This document shows, one piece after another, positions 1 through 7,820 of a stretch of 64,000 nt of DNA. The notes under the pieces were generated by a model, which did no database searches, was not told the origin of the DNA, and saw only the letters and a list, made by a program, of their open reading frames with translations. This DNA comes from Ochrobactrum sp. RH2CCR150 (GTDB taxonomy: Bacteria > Pseudomonadota > Alphaproteobacteria > Rhizobiales > Rhizobiaceae). Position numbers and translations under genes: made by a program. The stretch spans positions 1 to 64,000 of the forward strand of contig JACGXE010000004.1 of NCBI GenBank assembly GCA_014138095.1, written 5' to 3'. Every line of letters starts with the position of its first letter. Position 1 is the first letter of the stretch.

Positions 1-26
1 TCAATATGCGAGTAGGTGCGTTCCAT
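1..26 (-). CDS. N-terminal fragment of a probable IS30-family transposase, cut by the window edge
   Basis: An ATG at 24-26 on the minus strand opens a frame running off the left edge, giving only eight residues, MERTYSHI. An AAGGA ribosome-binding sequence precedes the ATG by 7 bases, which supports a real start. The residues look like the beginning of IS30-type transposases, but eight residues cannot prove a family. Confidence 0.35.
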
Positions 27-92
27 GACGGGTTCCTTGCGTGGGATAACTCATTGTTATCGTTTGCAAGTCGCACTTCAAGCTAGAACTCA
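1..92 (-). mobile_element. Probable edge of an IS30-like insertion sequence (partial)
   Basis: The left edge begins inside a minus-strand reading frame whose first residues (MERTYSHI) resemble the N-terminus of IS30-family transposases. About 50-65 bases upstream of its start lies a segment reading GCACTTCAAGC then TAGAACTCACCC (about 70-92), which has the look of an IS30-type terminal inverted repeat. The outer boundary near 92 is a guess, because the other end of the element and any target duplication lie outside the window. Low confidence. Confidence 0.35.
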
Positions 93-167
93 CCCAAAGA
101 CTCTAGTTAAGTCACATAACTTATATTATGGAACTATCTCGTATCTACCGATGCCTCAATCGGATAG

Positions 168-611
168 TTAGCGGTGGAGCCACGGATAATTGTCTCGGGT
201 TTCATCCGTCATGTCGGGATCGGTGTAGACATCTATCCGTTTGATCAGGTCACCATCGAATTCATAGACCGTGCTGAACCGGCCAGCATTCCAGGTTTTG
301 CCGTTTTGCATCTGGCCCCGTGTCAAACCTTCAACGCATACCAGCGGCCCGTCGACGATGAAACGCCGATGCTCGGCAGGATGACTCATCGCAGCTACGT
401 GTTGCGACATGTCCTGAAAAAACTGTAGGAGCTGCGCTTTACCGTGCACAGTTCCCCATTTTGGAAATGAGAATTGGATATCGTCGGTCAACAAGGCCAG
501 CACATCGCCCCGTGCGTCGCTGACGTCCAGAAATTGCTGCGCCAGCCAAACGTAATCGTCCCTTGTGCGTTGCTTGTTCATCGGCTTTTCGCTTGATTCC
601 TTCATAATCAT
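168..611 (-). CDS. SnoaL/NTF2-like small protein
   Basis: A 147-residue soluble protein with the size and pattern of the SnoaL-like NTF2 fold: an N-terminal helix pair with YVWLAQQFLDV, then alternating beta strands ending in an FDGDLIKRIDVYTDP-type segment and a Trp-containing tail. Members are small-ligand enzymes or binding proteins, and the substrate here cannot be told. Its ATG shares four bases (ATGA) with the stop of the azoreductase gene upstream, so the two are very likely translated together and may act on the same class of quinone or aromatic compounds. A second in-frame Met (605) and a third (MNKQ, about 578) are possible starts. The overlap favours 611. Confidence 0.75.
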   Translation of the reverse strand: MIMKESSEKPMNKQRTRDDYVWLAQQFLDVSDARGDVLALLTDDIQFSFPKWGTVHGKAQLLQFFQDMSQHVAAMSHPAEHRRFIVDGPLVCVEGLTRGQMQNGKTWNAGRFSTVYEFDGDLIKRIDVYTDPDMTDETRDNYPWLHR

Positions 612-1222
612 GCCGCTTCAACAAGCGCATCGATTTGAACACGGGCGCGATCCATCGCTGCCTGCGCGGCCTGTGGACCAAAGGCCGTGCCTTCTATCCG
701 AATATGCTCGACTTCGTTCAATCCAATGACGGCGAACAGATGCCTGACATAGCGTGATTGGAAATCGAGCTGTTCAAGATTTCCTTCGGAGAATGCGCCG
801 CCACTCGTGGTCACCAGGTAGATTTTCTTGTTGCTCAGCAAACCCTGTGGGCCATGTTCGCTGAACTTCACCGTCACACCGGGCCAGATCACATGGTCGA
901 ACCATGCCTTCAATTGCGTCGATGGCGCATAATTGATCATTGATGAACCGACGATGATGATATCAGCTTCCAGCAACTCTTTGACGAGCGTTTCAGCAAG
1001 ATGGATGGCCTTATCTTCCGTCGCAGTGCGCTCTTCCGGCGATAACATTCTGCCGTGCACATAAGCCGGTCCAATATGGGGCAAAGGTTCAGCGGCTAGA
1101 TCACGAGATGTAATATCGTGGCCATCTTTAAGCGCCAATTTATCTGCTAGGTCTCGTGCAAATCTGGTCGATAGCGCCCCTTCTCCGTTTGGACTTGATG
1201 TGATGAGAAGAATATTCTTCAT
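608..1222 (-). CDS. azoR: FMN-dependent NADH:quinone/azo reductase
   Basis: A 204-residue flavodoxin-fold reductase of the AzoR family, which uses NADH and FMN for two-electron reduction of quinones and azo compounds in the cytoplasm. The N-terminus MKNILLITSSPNGEGALST is the typical FMN phosphate-binding strand-loop. The segment around MINYAPSTQLKAWFDHV matches the AzoR dimer and flavin region, and the TTSGGAF loop fits the second FMN-binding loop. I place the start at the ATG at 1222; the frame extends 31 codons upstream without family similarity. It is divergent from an HxlR regulator with a 97-base intergenic region, and the NTF2-like gene overlaps its 3' end. This arrangement suggests induction by electrophiles such as quinones. 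Confidence 0.9.
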   Translation of the reverse strand: MKNILLITSSPNGEGALSTRFARDLADKLALKDGHDITSRDLAAEPLPHIGPAYVHGRMLSPEERTATEDKAIHLAETLVKELLEADIIIVGSSMINYAPSTQLKAWFDHVIWPGVTVKFSEHGPQGLLSNKKIYLVTTSGGAFSEGNLEQLDFQSRYVRHLFAVIGLNEVEHIRIEGTAFGPQAAQAAMDRARVQIDALVEAA

Positions 1223-1225
1223 GAA

Positions 1226-1282
1226 ATTTGTAATCCTGACTGTAGATTGGCGAAAATGACTTCTCTGTTCGTGAATACAAAT
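1226..1282. promoter_or_regulatory. Divergent azoR/hxlR promoter region with inverted repeat
   Basis: ATTTGTA at 1226-1232 and its exact reverse complement TACAAAT at 1276-1282 flank the short region between the two divergent starts. HxlR/DUF24 regulators bind dyad sites in such intergenic regions, so this is a candidate operator. Assigning the repeat to this regulator is inference. Confidence 0.4.
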
Positions 1283-1319
1283 TAGAAAGACATGACCAAT
1301 GCTGCAAGAAGGCACACGA

Positions 1320-1736
1320 ATGACACTCGGTTACACAGATTTACCTGACCCCAGCGCAGTGAGATGCCGCTCGGCACATGAAATGATCGAGCGCATGTCA
1401 GACAAATGGTCACTGCATGTGATTGGCACGCTGCGTAAAGGCCCTTGCCGTTTCAATGAAATTCGCCGCGCTATCGATGGCGTTTCCCAACGCATGCTGA
1501 CCCTCACATTGCGCGGGTTAGAGCGTGACGGTTTGATCACCCGCACAGTTTTTCCGAGCGTGCCTCCGCGTGTCGACTATGAATTGACAGAACTGGGCTT
1601 CAGTTTGCTGGACATCGTTGCAGCGCTGATCGTCTGGGCGGATAAAAATCAATCAGTAATTGCCGATGCACGCCAACGCTACGATGAGGTGAATACGGCT
1701 GACCTTACATTCAGGCCTGCGCGTCCCCACCGTTGA
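1320..1736 (+). CDS. HxlR-family (DUF24) winged-helix transcriptional regulator
   Basis: A 138-residue HxlR-type winged-helix protein. The family core is clear: HEMIERMSDKWSLHVIGTL, then RFNEIRRAIDGVSQRMLTLT (recognition helix) and LERDGLITR followed by the VDYELTELG wing. An AAGAAGG ribosome-binding sequence lies 7 bases before the ATG at 1320, so I prefer it to the upstream ATG at 1299. A Cys lies near the N-terminus (residue 16). In related YodB/HypR-type regulators an N-terminal Cys senses diamide and quinones, and YodB controls an azoreductase in Bacillus. Given the divergent azoR, repression of azoR relieved by electrophiles is a good inference but is not shown here. Confidence 0.88.
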   Translation: MTLGYTDLPDPSAVRCRSAHEMIERMSDKWSLHVIGTLRKGPCRFNEIRRAIDGVSQRMLTLTLRGLERDGLITRTVFPSVPPRVDYELTELGFSLLDIVAALIVWADKNQSVIADARQRYDEVNTADLTFRPARPHR

Positions 1737-2072
1737 TCGGGCGGGTTCGGTGACTGTGATCAGGACGTTATCCCCAACCATTTCCATGGTGAAAATTTAG
1801 GCGAATCGAGTGTCATTTTCATTTCCTGAAACTGACAATTCGAGCTTCCAACCCCCGGAATTTACGGAGATTTTCGATAAAGATTCGCCTTTGAAATATC
1901 CATGTAACTTGCATGAAAATTAGCATTCGCGTACCCGTTTTCGCGCGTAGAAGTTGCTCCCCATTTTTTGATTATTTGTATTAATTCAATGTGTTGCTAA
2001 GTTCGCTTGCATGTGATGCGCTTATCCATAAGATGCAGGACATTTCATAAATTTCAAAGGAGGGGTTCATAA
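1737..2072. promoter_or_regulatory. Intergenic region upstream of oppA with a dyad at 1811-1837
   Basis: No gene is seen in these 336 bases. A strong dyad spans 1811-1837: 11-base arms (TGTCATTTTCA and TGAAACTGACA, pairing with one G-T) around a 5-base loop. It has no T-run, so it is more likely an operator or mRNA structure than a terminator. The oppA ribosome-binding sequence AAAGGAGGGG lies at about 2057-2066. Confidence 0.45.
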
Positions 2073-3650
2073 ATGTATCGGAAATTTCTACTGACAGGCG
2101 TGTGTCTTTTGGCGCTCGCAGGTGCGGCATCTGCCGAGACCGTACTCAATCGCGGCAATGATACAGATCCGGCAACGCTCGACCATCATCGTACATCCAG
2201 CGTGGCTGAAGGGAACGTATTGCGCGACCTCTATGACGGTCTGACCATTCAGGATGCGGATGGCAAAGCCATTCCCGGTGTTGCCAAATCATGGGATCTT
2301 TCCGAAGACGGTACAGTCTACACGTTCCATCTGCGCGACAACGCCAAATGGTCGAATGGCGACCCGGTCACAGCCGGCGATTTTCAGTTCACTTTCCGTC
2401 GTCTGATGGACCCGAAGACAGCCGCCGGTTATGCCAGCATGCTGTTCATCATCAAGAATGCGGAAGACATTGCAGGCGGTAAAAAGCCCGTTGATCAGCT
2501 GGGCGTCGAGGCCGTTGATGATCACACGCTGAAGATCAGCCTCAACTCCCCTGCGCCTTATTTTCTTGAGCTTCTGACGCACCAGACCGGCTTTCCGCTG
2601 AACCAGAAAAGCGTTGAGGCCAATGGCGACAAATTCACCACGCCAGGCAAGATGGTGACCAATGGCGCCTATATGCTCGAAAGCTTCACGCCGAACGACA
2701 AGATCGTCATGAAGAAGAACCCGTATTATTACGAGGCTGATCAGGTCAAGATCGATACGGTCAACTGGATTCCCTTTGAAGACCGCGCCAGCTGCATGCG
2801 TCGCTTCGAGGCCAAGGAAGTGCAAATCTGTTCCGATGTTCCCGCCGAACAGATGGACTATGTGAAGAAAAATCTCGCCAAGGAATTCCGCATGGCGCCC
2901 TATCTCGGCGTCTATTACCTGCCTGTTAAAGGCAAGTCAGCGGATAGCAAGCTGAAGGACATCAAGGTGCGTCAGGCGATCTCGATGGCCATCGACCGTG
3001 AATTTCTGGCAGATCAAGTCTGGCAGGGAACCATGCTGCCCGGCTACTCCATGGTGCCGCCCGGCATTGCCAATTATCTGAAAGACGCGCCGAAGTTCGA
3101 TTACTCCGACGACATGCTGGAGCGTGAGGACAAGGCCAAGGAGCTTCTGAAGGAAGCAGGCGTTGAACCCAATACGCTTTCGATCGAGTTGCTCTACAAC
3201 ACGTCCGAGAACAACAAGAACACTATGGCGGCCATTGCCGACATGCTGGGCAATATTGGCGTAAAGGCCTCGCTCAACGAGACCGAAGGTGCAACCTATT
3301 TCAACTTCATGCGTGATGACGGCCCATTCGATATCGCACGTGCTGGCTGGATCGGCGATTACAACGATCCTCAGAACTTCCTGTTCATCAGCCAGGGCAA
3401 TGTCAGCTTCAACTATTCCAAGTGGAAGAACGCCGACTATGACGCGCTGATGGCGAAGGCGGAAAAGACCACAGATCTGGCAGAACGCGCCAAGGTGCTG
3501 GGCGAAGCTGAAACTATCCAGCTCAATGAAGTCGGCAATATTCCGATTCTTTATTATTCGTCGCGTGCGCTCGTTTCCGACAATGTTGCCGGCTGGAACG
3601 ACAATCTTATGGATAGCCACAAGACCCGCTGGCTTTCCCTCAAACAGTAA
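2073..3650 (+). CDS. oppA: Oligopeptide ABC transporter, periplasmic substrate-binding protein
   Basis: A 525-residue solute-binding protein of family 5 (OppA/DppA). Residues 1-21 form a Sec signal peptide (basic MYRK, hydrophobic core, ASA cleavage site before ET). The mature protein carries family landmarks: N-terminal DTDPATLDHH, the VAKSWDLSEDGTVYTFHLRD block near residues 75-95, NGDPVTAGDF, and KVRQAISMAIDRE near residue 305. Length fits OppA. It delivers short peptides to the membrane permeases encoded downstream. A strong ribosome-binding sequence precedes the ATG. A stem-loop with T-run follows the gene, which would leave more oppA than permease message, as is usual for binding proteins. 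Confidence 0.93.
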   Translation: MYRKFLLTGVCLLALAGAASAETVLNRGNDTDPATLDHHRTSSVAEGNVLRDLYDGLTIQDADGKAIPGVAKSWDLSEDGTVYTFHLRDNAKWSNGDPVTAGDFQFTFRRLMDPKTAAGYASMLFIIKNAEDIAGGKKPVDQLGVEAVDDHTLKISLNSPAPYFLELLTHQTGFPLNQKSVEANGDKFTTPGKMVTNGAYMLESFTPNDKIVMKKNPYYYEADQVKIDTVNWIPFEDRASCMRRFEAKEVQICSDVPAEQMDYVKKNLAKEFRMAPYLGVYYLPVKGKSADSKLKDIKVRQAISMAIDREFLADQVWQGTMLPGYSMVPPGIANYLKDAPKFDYSDDMLEREDKAKELLKEAGVEPNTLSIELLYNTSENNKNTMAAIADMLGNIGVKASLNETEGATYFNFMRDDGPFDIARAGWIGDYNDPQNFLFISQGNVSFNYSKWKNADYDALMAKAEKTTDLAERAKVLGEAETIQLNEVGNIPILYYSSRALVSDNVAGWNDNLMDSHKTRWLSLKQ

Positions 3651-3658
3651 TTTCAGAC

Positions 3659-3690
3659 AGGGCTGCGCTTGACGGCGCGGCCCTATTTTT
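3659..3690 (+). terminator. Partial intrinsic terminator after oppA
   Basis: The arms AGGGCTGCGC (3659-3668) and GCGCGGCCCT (3675-3684) pair over 10 positions with one G-T, around a 6-base loop, followed by ATTTTT. Since oppBCDF continue on the same strand, it probably attenuates transcription rather than ending the operon. Confidence 0.7.
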
Positions 3691-3847
3691 ATGTGGAAGC
3701 GGGGTAAAACCCCTCTCCCGTCCGCGCTTCCGTTTTCGTTCAGCAAAAGGCGAAAACTGATAAAATATTAGAAAAACAATAATCCAGAAGCCCTTAGTGG
3801 GATTTGCCCGGCAGCTTCGCGCTGTCAGGCAATGAAGGGACAAAGAC

Positions 3848-4771
3848 ATGCTGGGCTACACGCTCCGACGATTGGGTAGTGCGATACCCACGATCTTCAT
3901 TATCGTCACACTGACATTCTTCCTGATCCGGCTTGCACCCGGTGGCCCGTTCGATCTTGAACGTCCCCTCGATCCGCTGATCCTCGCGAACCTCAAGCGC
4001 GCCTACAATATGGATGCGCCGCTCTGGCAGCAGTATCTGATTTATCTTGGCAATCTCGTGCAGGGCGATCTCGGCCCAAGCTTCACGCGCCGCGATTTTT
4101 CTGTGAATGATCTGTTTGCCTCCGGTCTGCCAGTGTCAATCATGCTTGGCACGCTGGGCCTGACGCTGGCGGCGATCATCGGCACTTTTCTCGGCACACT
4201 GGCCGCGCTGAAGCAGAATTCGGCAGTTGATTATTTCGTGGTCGCGCTTGCGACTTTCGGCATCACAACGCCCAATTTCGTCGTAGCACCGCTTTTGAGT
4301 CTGCTGTTCGGCGTTATACTGGGATGGGTCCCCGCTGGCGGCTGGTCATCAGCCAATGTCACCTACTGGATATTGCCGGTGCTGACACTTGCTCTACCAC
4401 AAGTCGGCGTCATTGCGCGTCTGGTGCGCGGTGCCACCATTGAAGCGCTACGCGCCAATCATGTTCGCACTGCCCGCGCCTATGGCCTTCCGGCACGTGT
4501 CGTGGTTGGCGTGCATGCATTGCGTGCGGCTATGCTGCCCGCTGTTTCCTATCTCGGCCCGACCGCCGCCGCCCTCCTCACTGGCTCTGTCGTGGTCGAA
4601 ACGATCTTCGGCATTCCGGGTATCGGCCGATATTTCGTGCAAGGCGCCCTCAGCCGCGACTACACGCTCGTGATGGGCACGGTGGTTGTGATTTCGATCT
4701 TCGTCGTGGTGTTCAACCTGATCGTTGATCTTCTCTATGCATGGCTCGATCCGAGGGTTCGCTATGACTGA
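3848..4771 (+). CDS. oppB: Oligopeptide ABC transporter permease OppB
   Basis: A 307-residue inner-membrane permease of the peptide/nickel type with about six membrane segments. The N-terminal segment (IPTIFIIVTLTFFLIRLAPG) and the proline/glycine-rich loop after it are typical of OppB/DppB. The conserved coupling loop that contacts the ATPase lies near residues 200-235 (RANHVRTARAYGLP, an EAA-type motif). The gene follows the oppA attenuator, and its end overlaps the oppC start by 8 bases. Together with OppC it forms the peptide channel. Assignment rests on motif and context; substrate range is not visible in the sequence. Confidence 0.93.
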   Translation: MLGYTLRRLGSAIPTIFIIVTLTFFLIRLAPGGPFDLERPLDPLILANLKRAYNMDAPLWQQYLIYLGNLVQGDLGPSFTRRDFSVNDLFASGLPVSIMLGTLGLTLAAIIGTFLGTLAALKQNSAVDYFVVALATFGITTPNFVVAPLLSLLFGVILGWVPAGGWSSANVTYWILPVLTLALPQVGVIARLVRGATIEALRANHVRTARAYGLPARVVVGVHALRAAMLPAVSYLGPTAAALLTGSVVVETIFGIPGIGRYFVQGALSRDYTLVMGTVVVISIFVVVFNLIVDLLYAWLDPRVRYD

Positions 4772-5897
4772 TCTGACCGTACCAACGGAAACCGCCGAAT
4801 TGAGCATGCCGAGCCGCTCCTTGTGGCAGGACGCCTGGCTGCGCCTGCGCAAGAACAAGGCGGCTGTTGCCAGCGCCATCGTGCTCACTGTTCTGGCTCT
4901 TGCAGGCATTTTCGGGCCGATGCTGAGCCCGCATCCCTATGACAAGATCTATCCGCAGTTCGTGCGCGTTGCGCCGAGCATCGAGGCCTATCCGCGAGCG
5001 GATACAATCCTGCCGGGCCTTGAACGTGAACTGGCGCGCGCGCGGTTGAAGGCCTCTGCGGAGCCGGAACTGACCGGCAATACTATCGTTGTCGATTTCA
5101 CAGCGCAGCGCCCGACCGACGACCGTGTTCTGCGTTATTTCCAGCGCTCCGACCTGTTCAGCAATCCAAAGGTGGAACTGGCTACCGATGGCATGAGCGG
5201 CAAGCTGACACTCAATGTGACGCGCAATTACTTTCTGCTCGGTACGGATAATCTCGGTCGCGATCTGATGACGCGAATCTTCATCGGCGTGCGCATGTCT
5301 CTGGCCATCGGCTTGCTGGCCTCGGCGATGTCGCTGGTGCTTGGCGTCTCGTTCGGCGCGGTCTCTGGCTATCTTGGCGGACGCATAGACAATGTCATGA
5401 TGCGTGTTGTGGATATCCTTTATTCACTGCCGTTCATCTTCTTCGTGATCCTGATGCTCGTCTTCTTCGGGCGGTCGATATTCATCATCTTCATTGCCAT
5501 TGGTGCAACGGAATGGCTGGATATGGCCCGCATCGTACGCGGACAGACATTGAGCCTCAAACGGCAGGAATTCGTGCAGGCGGCGGAAGCGCTCGGCGCA
5601 ACACGGCGCGGGGTGATTACCCGTCATATCATTCCCAACGCGCTCGGCCCTGTCATCGTCTTCGTCACATTGCTTGTGCCGAAAGCCATTCTGCTGGAAA
5701 GCCTCCTCTCCTTCCTCGGCCTTGGCGTGCAAGACCCCCTCACCTCGCTTGGTCTCCTCATATCGGAAGGTGCCCAGAACATGCGCGGCGCGAGCTGGCA
5801 ATTGATCTGGCCCGCCGCAACATTGACCATCATTCTGTTTGCGCTGAACTTCCTGGGCGATGGCCTGCGCGACAGTCTTGACCCGAAGGATCGCTGA
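4764..5897 (+). CDS. oppC: Oligopeptide ABC transporter permease OppC, with enlarged periplasmic loop
   Basis: A 377-residue permease. One membrane segment lies at about residues 30-50, followed by a roughly 110-residue periplasmic insert (about 55-165), then the HNLGRD-like [11 protein letters not shown] motif and five further segments. The coupling loop [19 protein letters not shown] (about 265-285) is the EAA motif. OppC proteins are often near 300 residues, so the insert makes this one longer; similar long forms occur in alphaproteobacteria. The ATG at 4764 overlaps oppB by 8 bases. A frame extension 13 codons upstream lacks support. It pairs with OppB and is energised by the fused ATPase downstream. 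Confidence 0.92.
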   Translation: MTDLTVPTETAELSMPSRSLWQDAWLRLRKNKAAVASAIVLTVLALAGIFGPMLSPHPYDKIYPQFVRVAPSIEAYPRADTILPGLERELARARLKASAEPELTGNTIVVDFTAQRPTDDRVLRYFQRSDLFSNPKVELATDGMSGKLTLNVTRNYFLLGTDNLGRDLMTRIFIGVRMSLAIGLLASAMSLVLGVSFGAVSGYLGGRIDNVMMRVVDILYSLPFIFFVILMLVFFGRSIFIIFIAIGATEWLDMARIVRGQTLSLKRQEFVQAAEALGATRRGVITRHIIPNALGPVIVFVTLLVPKAILLESLLSFLGLGVQDPLTSLGLLISEGAQNMRGASWQLIWPAATLTIILFALNFLGDGLRDSLDPKDR

Positions 5898-5898
5898 A

Positions 5899-7509
5899 AT
5901 GACGAATGAAACCATTCTGAGCGTTCGCGATCTTCGTGTGACCTTCGATACCCATGATGGCCCGGTTCCCGCCGTTCGCGGCATCGATCTCGACGTCAAG
6001 GCCGGTGAAACTGTGGCGATCGTCGGGGAATCCGGCTCGGGCAAAAGCCAGACGACCATGGCGCTGATGGGCCTATTGGCCCGCAACGGCAAGGCAACGG
6101 GACAGGCGCTCTATCGCGGTCAGGACCTAATCGGCATGTCCGACAAGGCGCTGAATAATATTCGCGGCGCCAAGATCACCATGATCTTTCAGGAGCCGAT
6201 GACCTCGCTCGATCCGCTCTATCGTATTGGCGACCAGCTTGCTGAACCGTTGCGTTACCATCGCGGCATGAGTAAGAAACAGGCGCGTCCGCGTATTCTA
6301 GAACTGCTGAAACTCGTCGGCATCCCGGAGCCCGAACGCCGCATAGACAGCTACCCCTATGAGCTGTCAGGTGGCCAGCGCCAACGTGTGATGATCGCCA
6401 TGGCGCTTGCCAATGAGCCGGATGTCCTGATTGCTGATGAGCCGACCACGGCACTTGATGTCACTATTCAGGCGCAGATACTCGACCTTCTGGCCGATTT
6501 GCAACAGCGTCTCGGCATGGCGGTCGTGTTCATCACCCACGATCTGGGCATTGTGCGCCGTTTTGCTGACCGTGTTTATGTGATGCGATCCGGCGAAGTG
6601 GTCGAGACCAACGAAACGGAGGTGCTTTTTACCGCACCTCAGCATTCCTACACCCGAATGTTGCTCAATGCGGAACCGGAAGGCGAAAAGCTGCCGCCAC
6701 CGGACGAAGCGCCCGTCTTGATCCGCGCCGATAATGTGAAGGTTAACTTCCTGATCCATAAGCCATGGCTCGGCGCGGCCAACTACATGACTGCCGTGAA
6801 TAATGTCTCGCTGACGCTCAAGGAAGGTCAGACAATCGGCATTGTGGGCGAATCCGGTTCAGGTAAATCCACGCTTGGGCGTGCCATTCTGCGGCTGCTC
6901 GATTCCGAAGGCCGCATTGCCTATCTGGGCAAGGAACTGCCGCGCGACCCGCAAGCCATGCGCCCGAAACGACGAGAGTTGCAACTCGTCTTTCAGGACC
7001 CGTTCGGCTCGCTTAGCCCCCGCATGACAGTTGGGCGCATCATCACCGAAGGCTTGCTGATCCACGAACCGCAACTTTCCGGCAAGGAACGAGACCGTCG
7101 TGCGCAGGAAGCGTTGAAAGAGGTCGGGCTGGACCCGGCCATGCGCAATCGTTATCCGCATGAGTTTTCAGGTGGACAGCGTCAGCGCATCGCCATTGCC
7201 CGCACAATGATCCTGAAACCACGCGTCATCGTTCTGGACGAACCGACAAGCGCGCTTGATCGTTCAGTGCAGAAGCAGATTGTGGCACTACTGCGCGATC
7301 TGCAAAAGGAACACGGCCTCTCCTACCTGTTCATCAGCCACGATATGGCTGTGGTTCGCGCCGTATCGGACTATGTGATTGTGATGCGCAATGGCGGAAT
7401 CGTCGAGCAAGGCGATACCGAGCAGATCTTCGATCATCCTCGTGAGGATTATACCAAGGCGCTGATGGCCGCGGCACTCAGCGAGGAACGCTTCGGCACG
7501 ACTGGCTGA
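5899..7509 (+). CDS. oppDF: Fused oligopeptide ABC transporter ATPase (OppD-OppF)
   Basis: A 536-residue cytoplasmic protein with two complete ABC ATPase units, so OppD and OppF are joined in one chain. Unit 1 has Walker A GESGSGKS at 43-50, the LSGGQRQRV signature near 155, Walker [13 protein letters not shown] and an ITHDLG switch His. Unit 2 has Walker A GESGSGKS at about 317-324, [26 protein letters not shown] and FISHDM. Each unit is followed by the oligopeptide-transporter C-terminal segment (HSYTRMLL and REDYTKALM). The start at 5899 lies one base after the oppC stop. The fusion guarantees a one-to-one ATPase ratio. An intrinsic terminator closes the operon. Confidence 0.93.
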   Translation: MTNETILSVRDLRVTFDTHDGPVPAVRGIDLDVKAGETVAIVGESGSGKSQTTMALMGLLARNGKATGQALYRGQDLIGMSDKALNNIRGAKITMIFQEPMTSLDPLYRIGDQLAEPLRYHRGMSKKQARPRILELLKLVGIPEPERRIDSYPYELSGGQRQRVMIAMALANEPDVLIADEPTTALDVTIQAQILDLLADLQQRLGMAVVFITHDLGIVRRFADRVYVMRSGEVVETNETEVLFTAPQHSYTRMLLNAEPEGEKLPPPDEAPVLIRADNVKVNFLIHKPWLGAANYMTAVNNVSLTLKEGQTIGIVGESGSGKSTLGRAILRLLDSEGRIAYLGKELPRDPQAMRPKRRELQLVFQDPFGSLSPRMTVGRIITEGLLIHEPQLSGKERDRRAQEALKEVGLDPAMRNRYPHEFSGGQRQRIAIARTMILKPRVIVLDEPTSALDRSVQKQIVALLRDLQKEHGLSYLFISHDMAVVRAVSDYVIVMRNGGIVEQGDTEQIFDHPREDYTKALMAAALSEERFGTTG

Positions 7510-7542
7510 CGAAGTCTAAATCCATAGCGGTAAACAGTAAGA

Positions 7543-7565
7543 ACGGGGCTTCGGCCCCGTTTTTT
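7543..7565 (+). terminator. Intrinsic terminator of the opp operon
   Basis: A perfect 7-bp stem, ACGGGGC (7543-7549) with GCCCCGT (7554-7560), around a stable TTCG tetraloop, followed by TTTTT. It lies 33 bases after the oppDF stop. Confidence 0.92.
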
Positions 7566-7820
7566 ATTGTCTTCCCGCTTCCAGTACTCGGGATCCTCAT
7601 TGCGATTGCCGAAGTAATATTTCGGCCAAAAAATCAGAAGTTGGGATCAATAGATTAAGAGCAAGTCATAGCGATTTTACAATAAATACTAAAGTGATCA
7701 ATGTGCACTATTCCTAATACTACAATATTAGTTTCTCAATTAAAGTATTAGGTTAGAAATAATCATCGTTAAATCCTGAATATATGCGGGGACAATTATC
7801 AAATATTAAGCGAGGGATTC
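7566..7820. promoter_or_regulatory. AT-rich upstream region of the autotransporter gene
   Basis: No gene is seen. The stretch is clearly more AT-rich than its neighbours. CCTAATACT at 7713-7721 is repeated inverted as AGTATTAGG at 7744-7752, and a shorter dyad CTAATA/TATTAG sits within it. These may be regulator sites or, given the base composition, binding sites for a xenogeneic silencer; neither is proven. A purine-rich GCGAGGG lies before the ATG at 7821. Confidence 0.4.
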
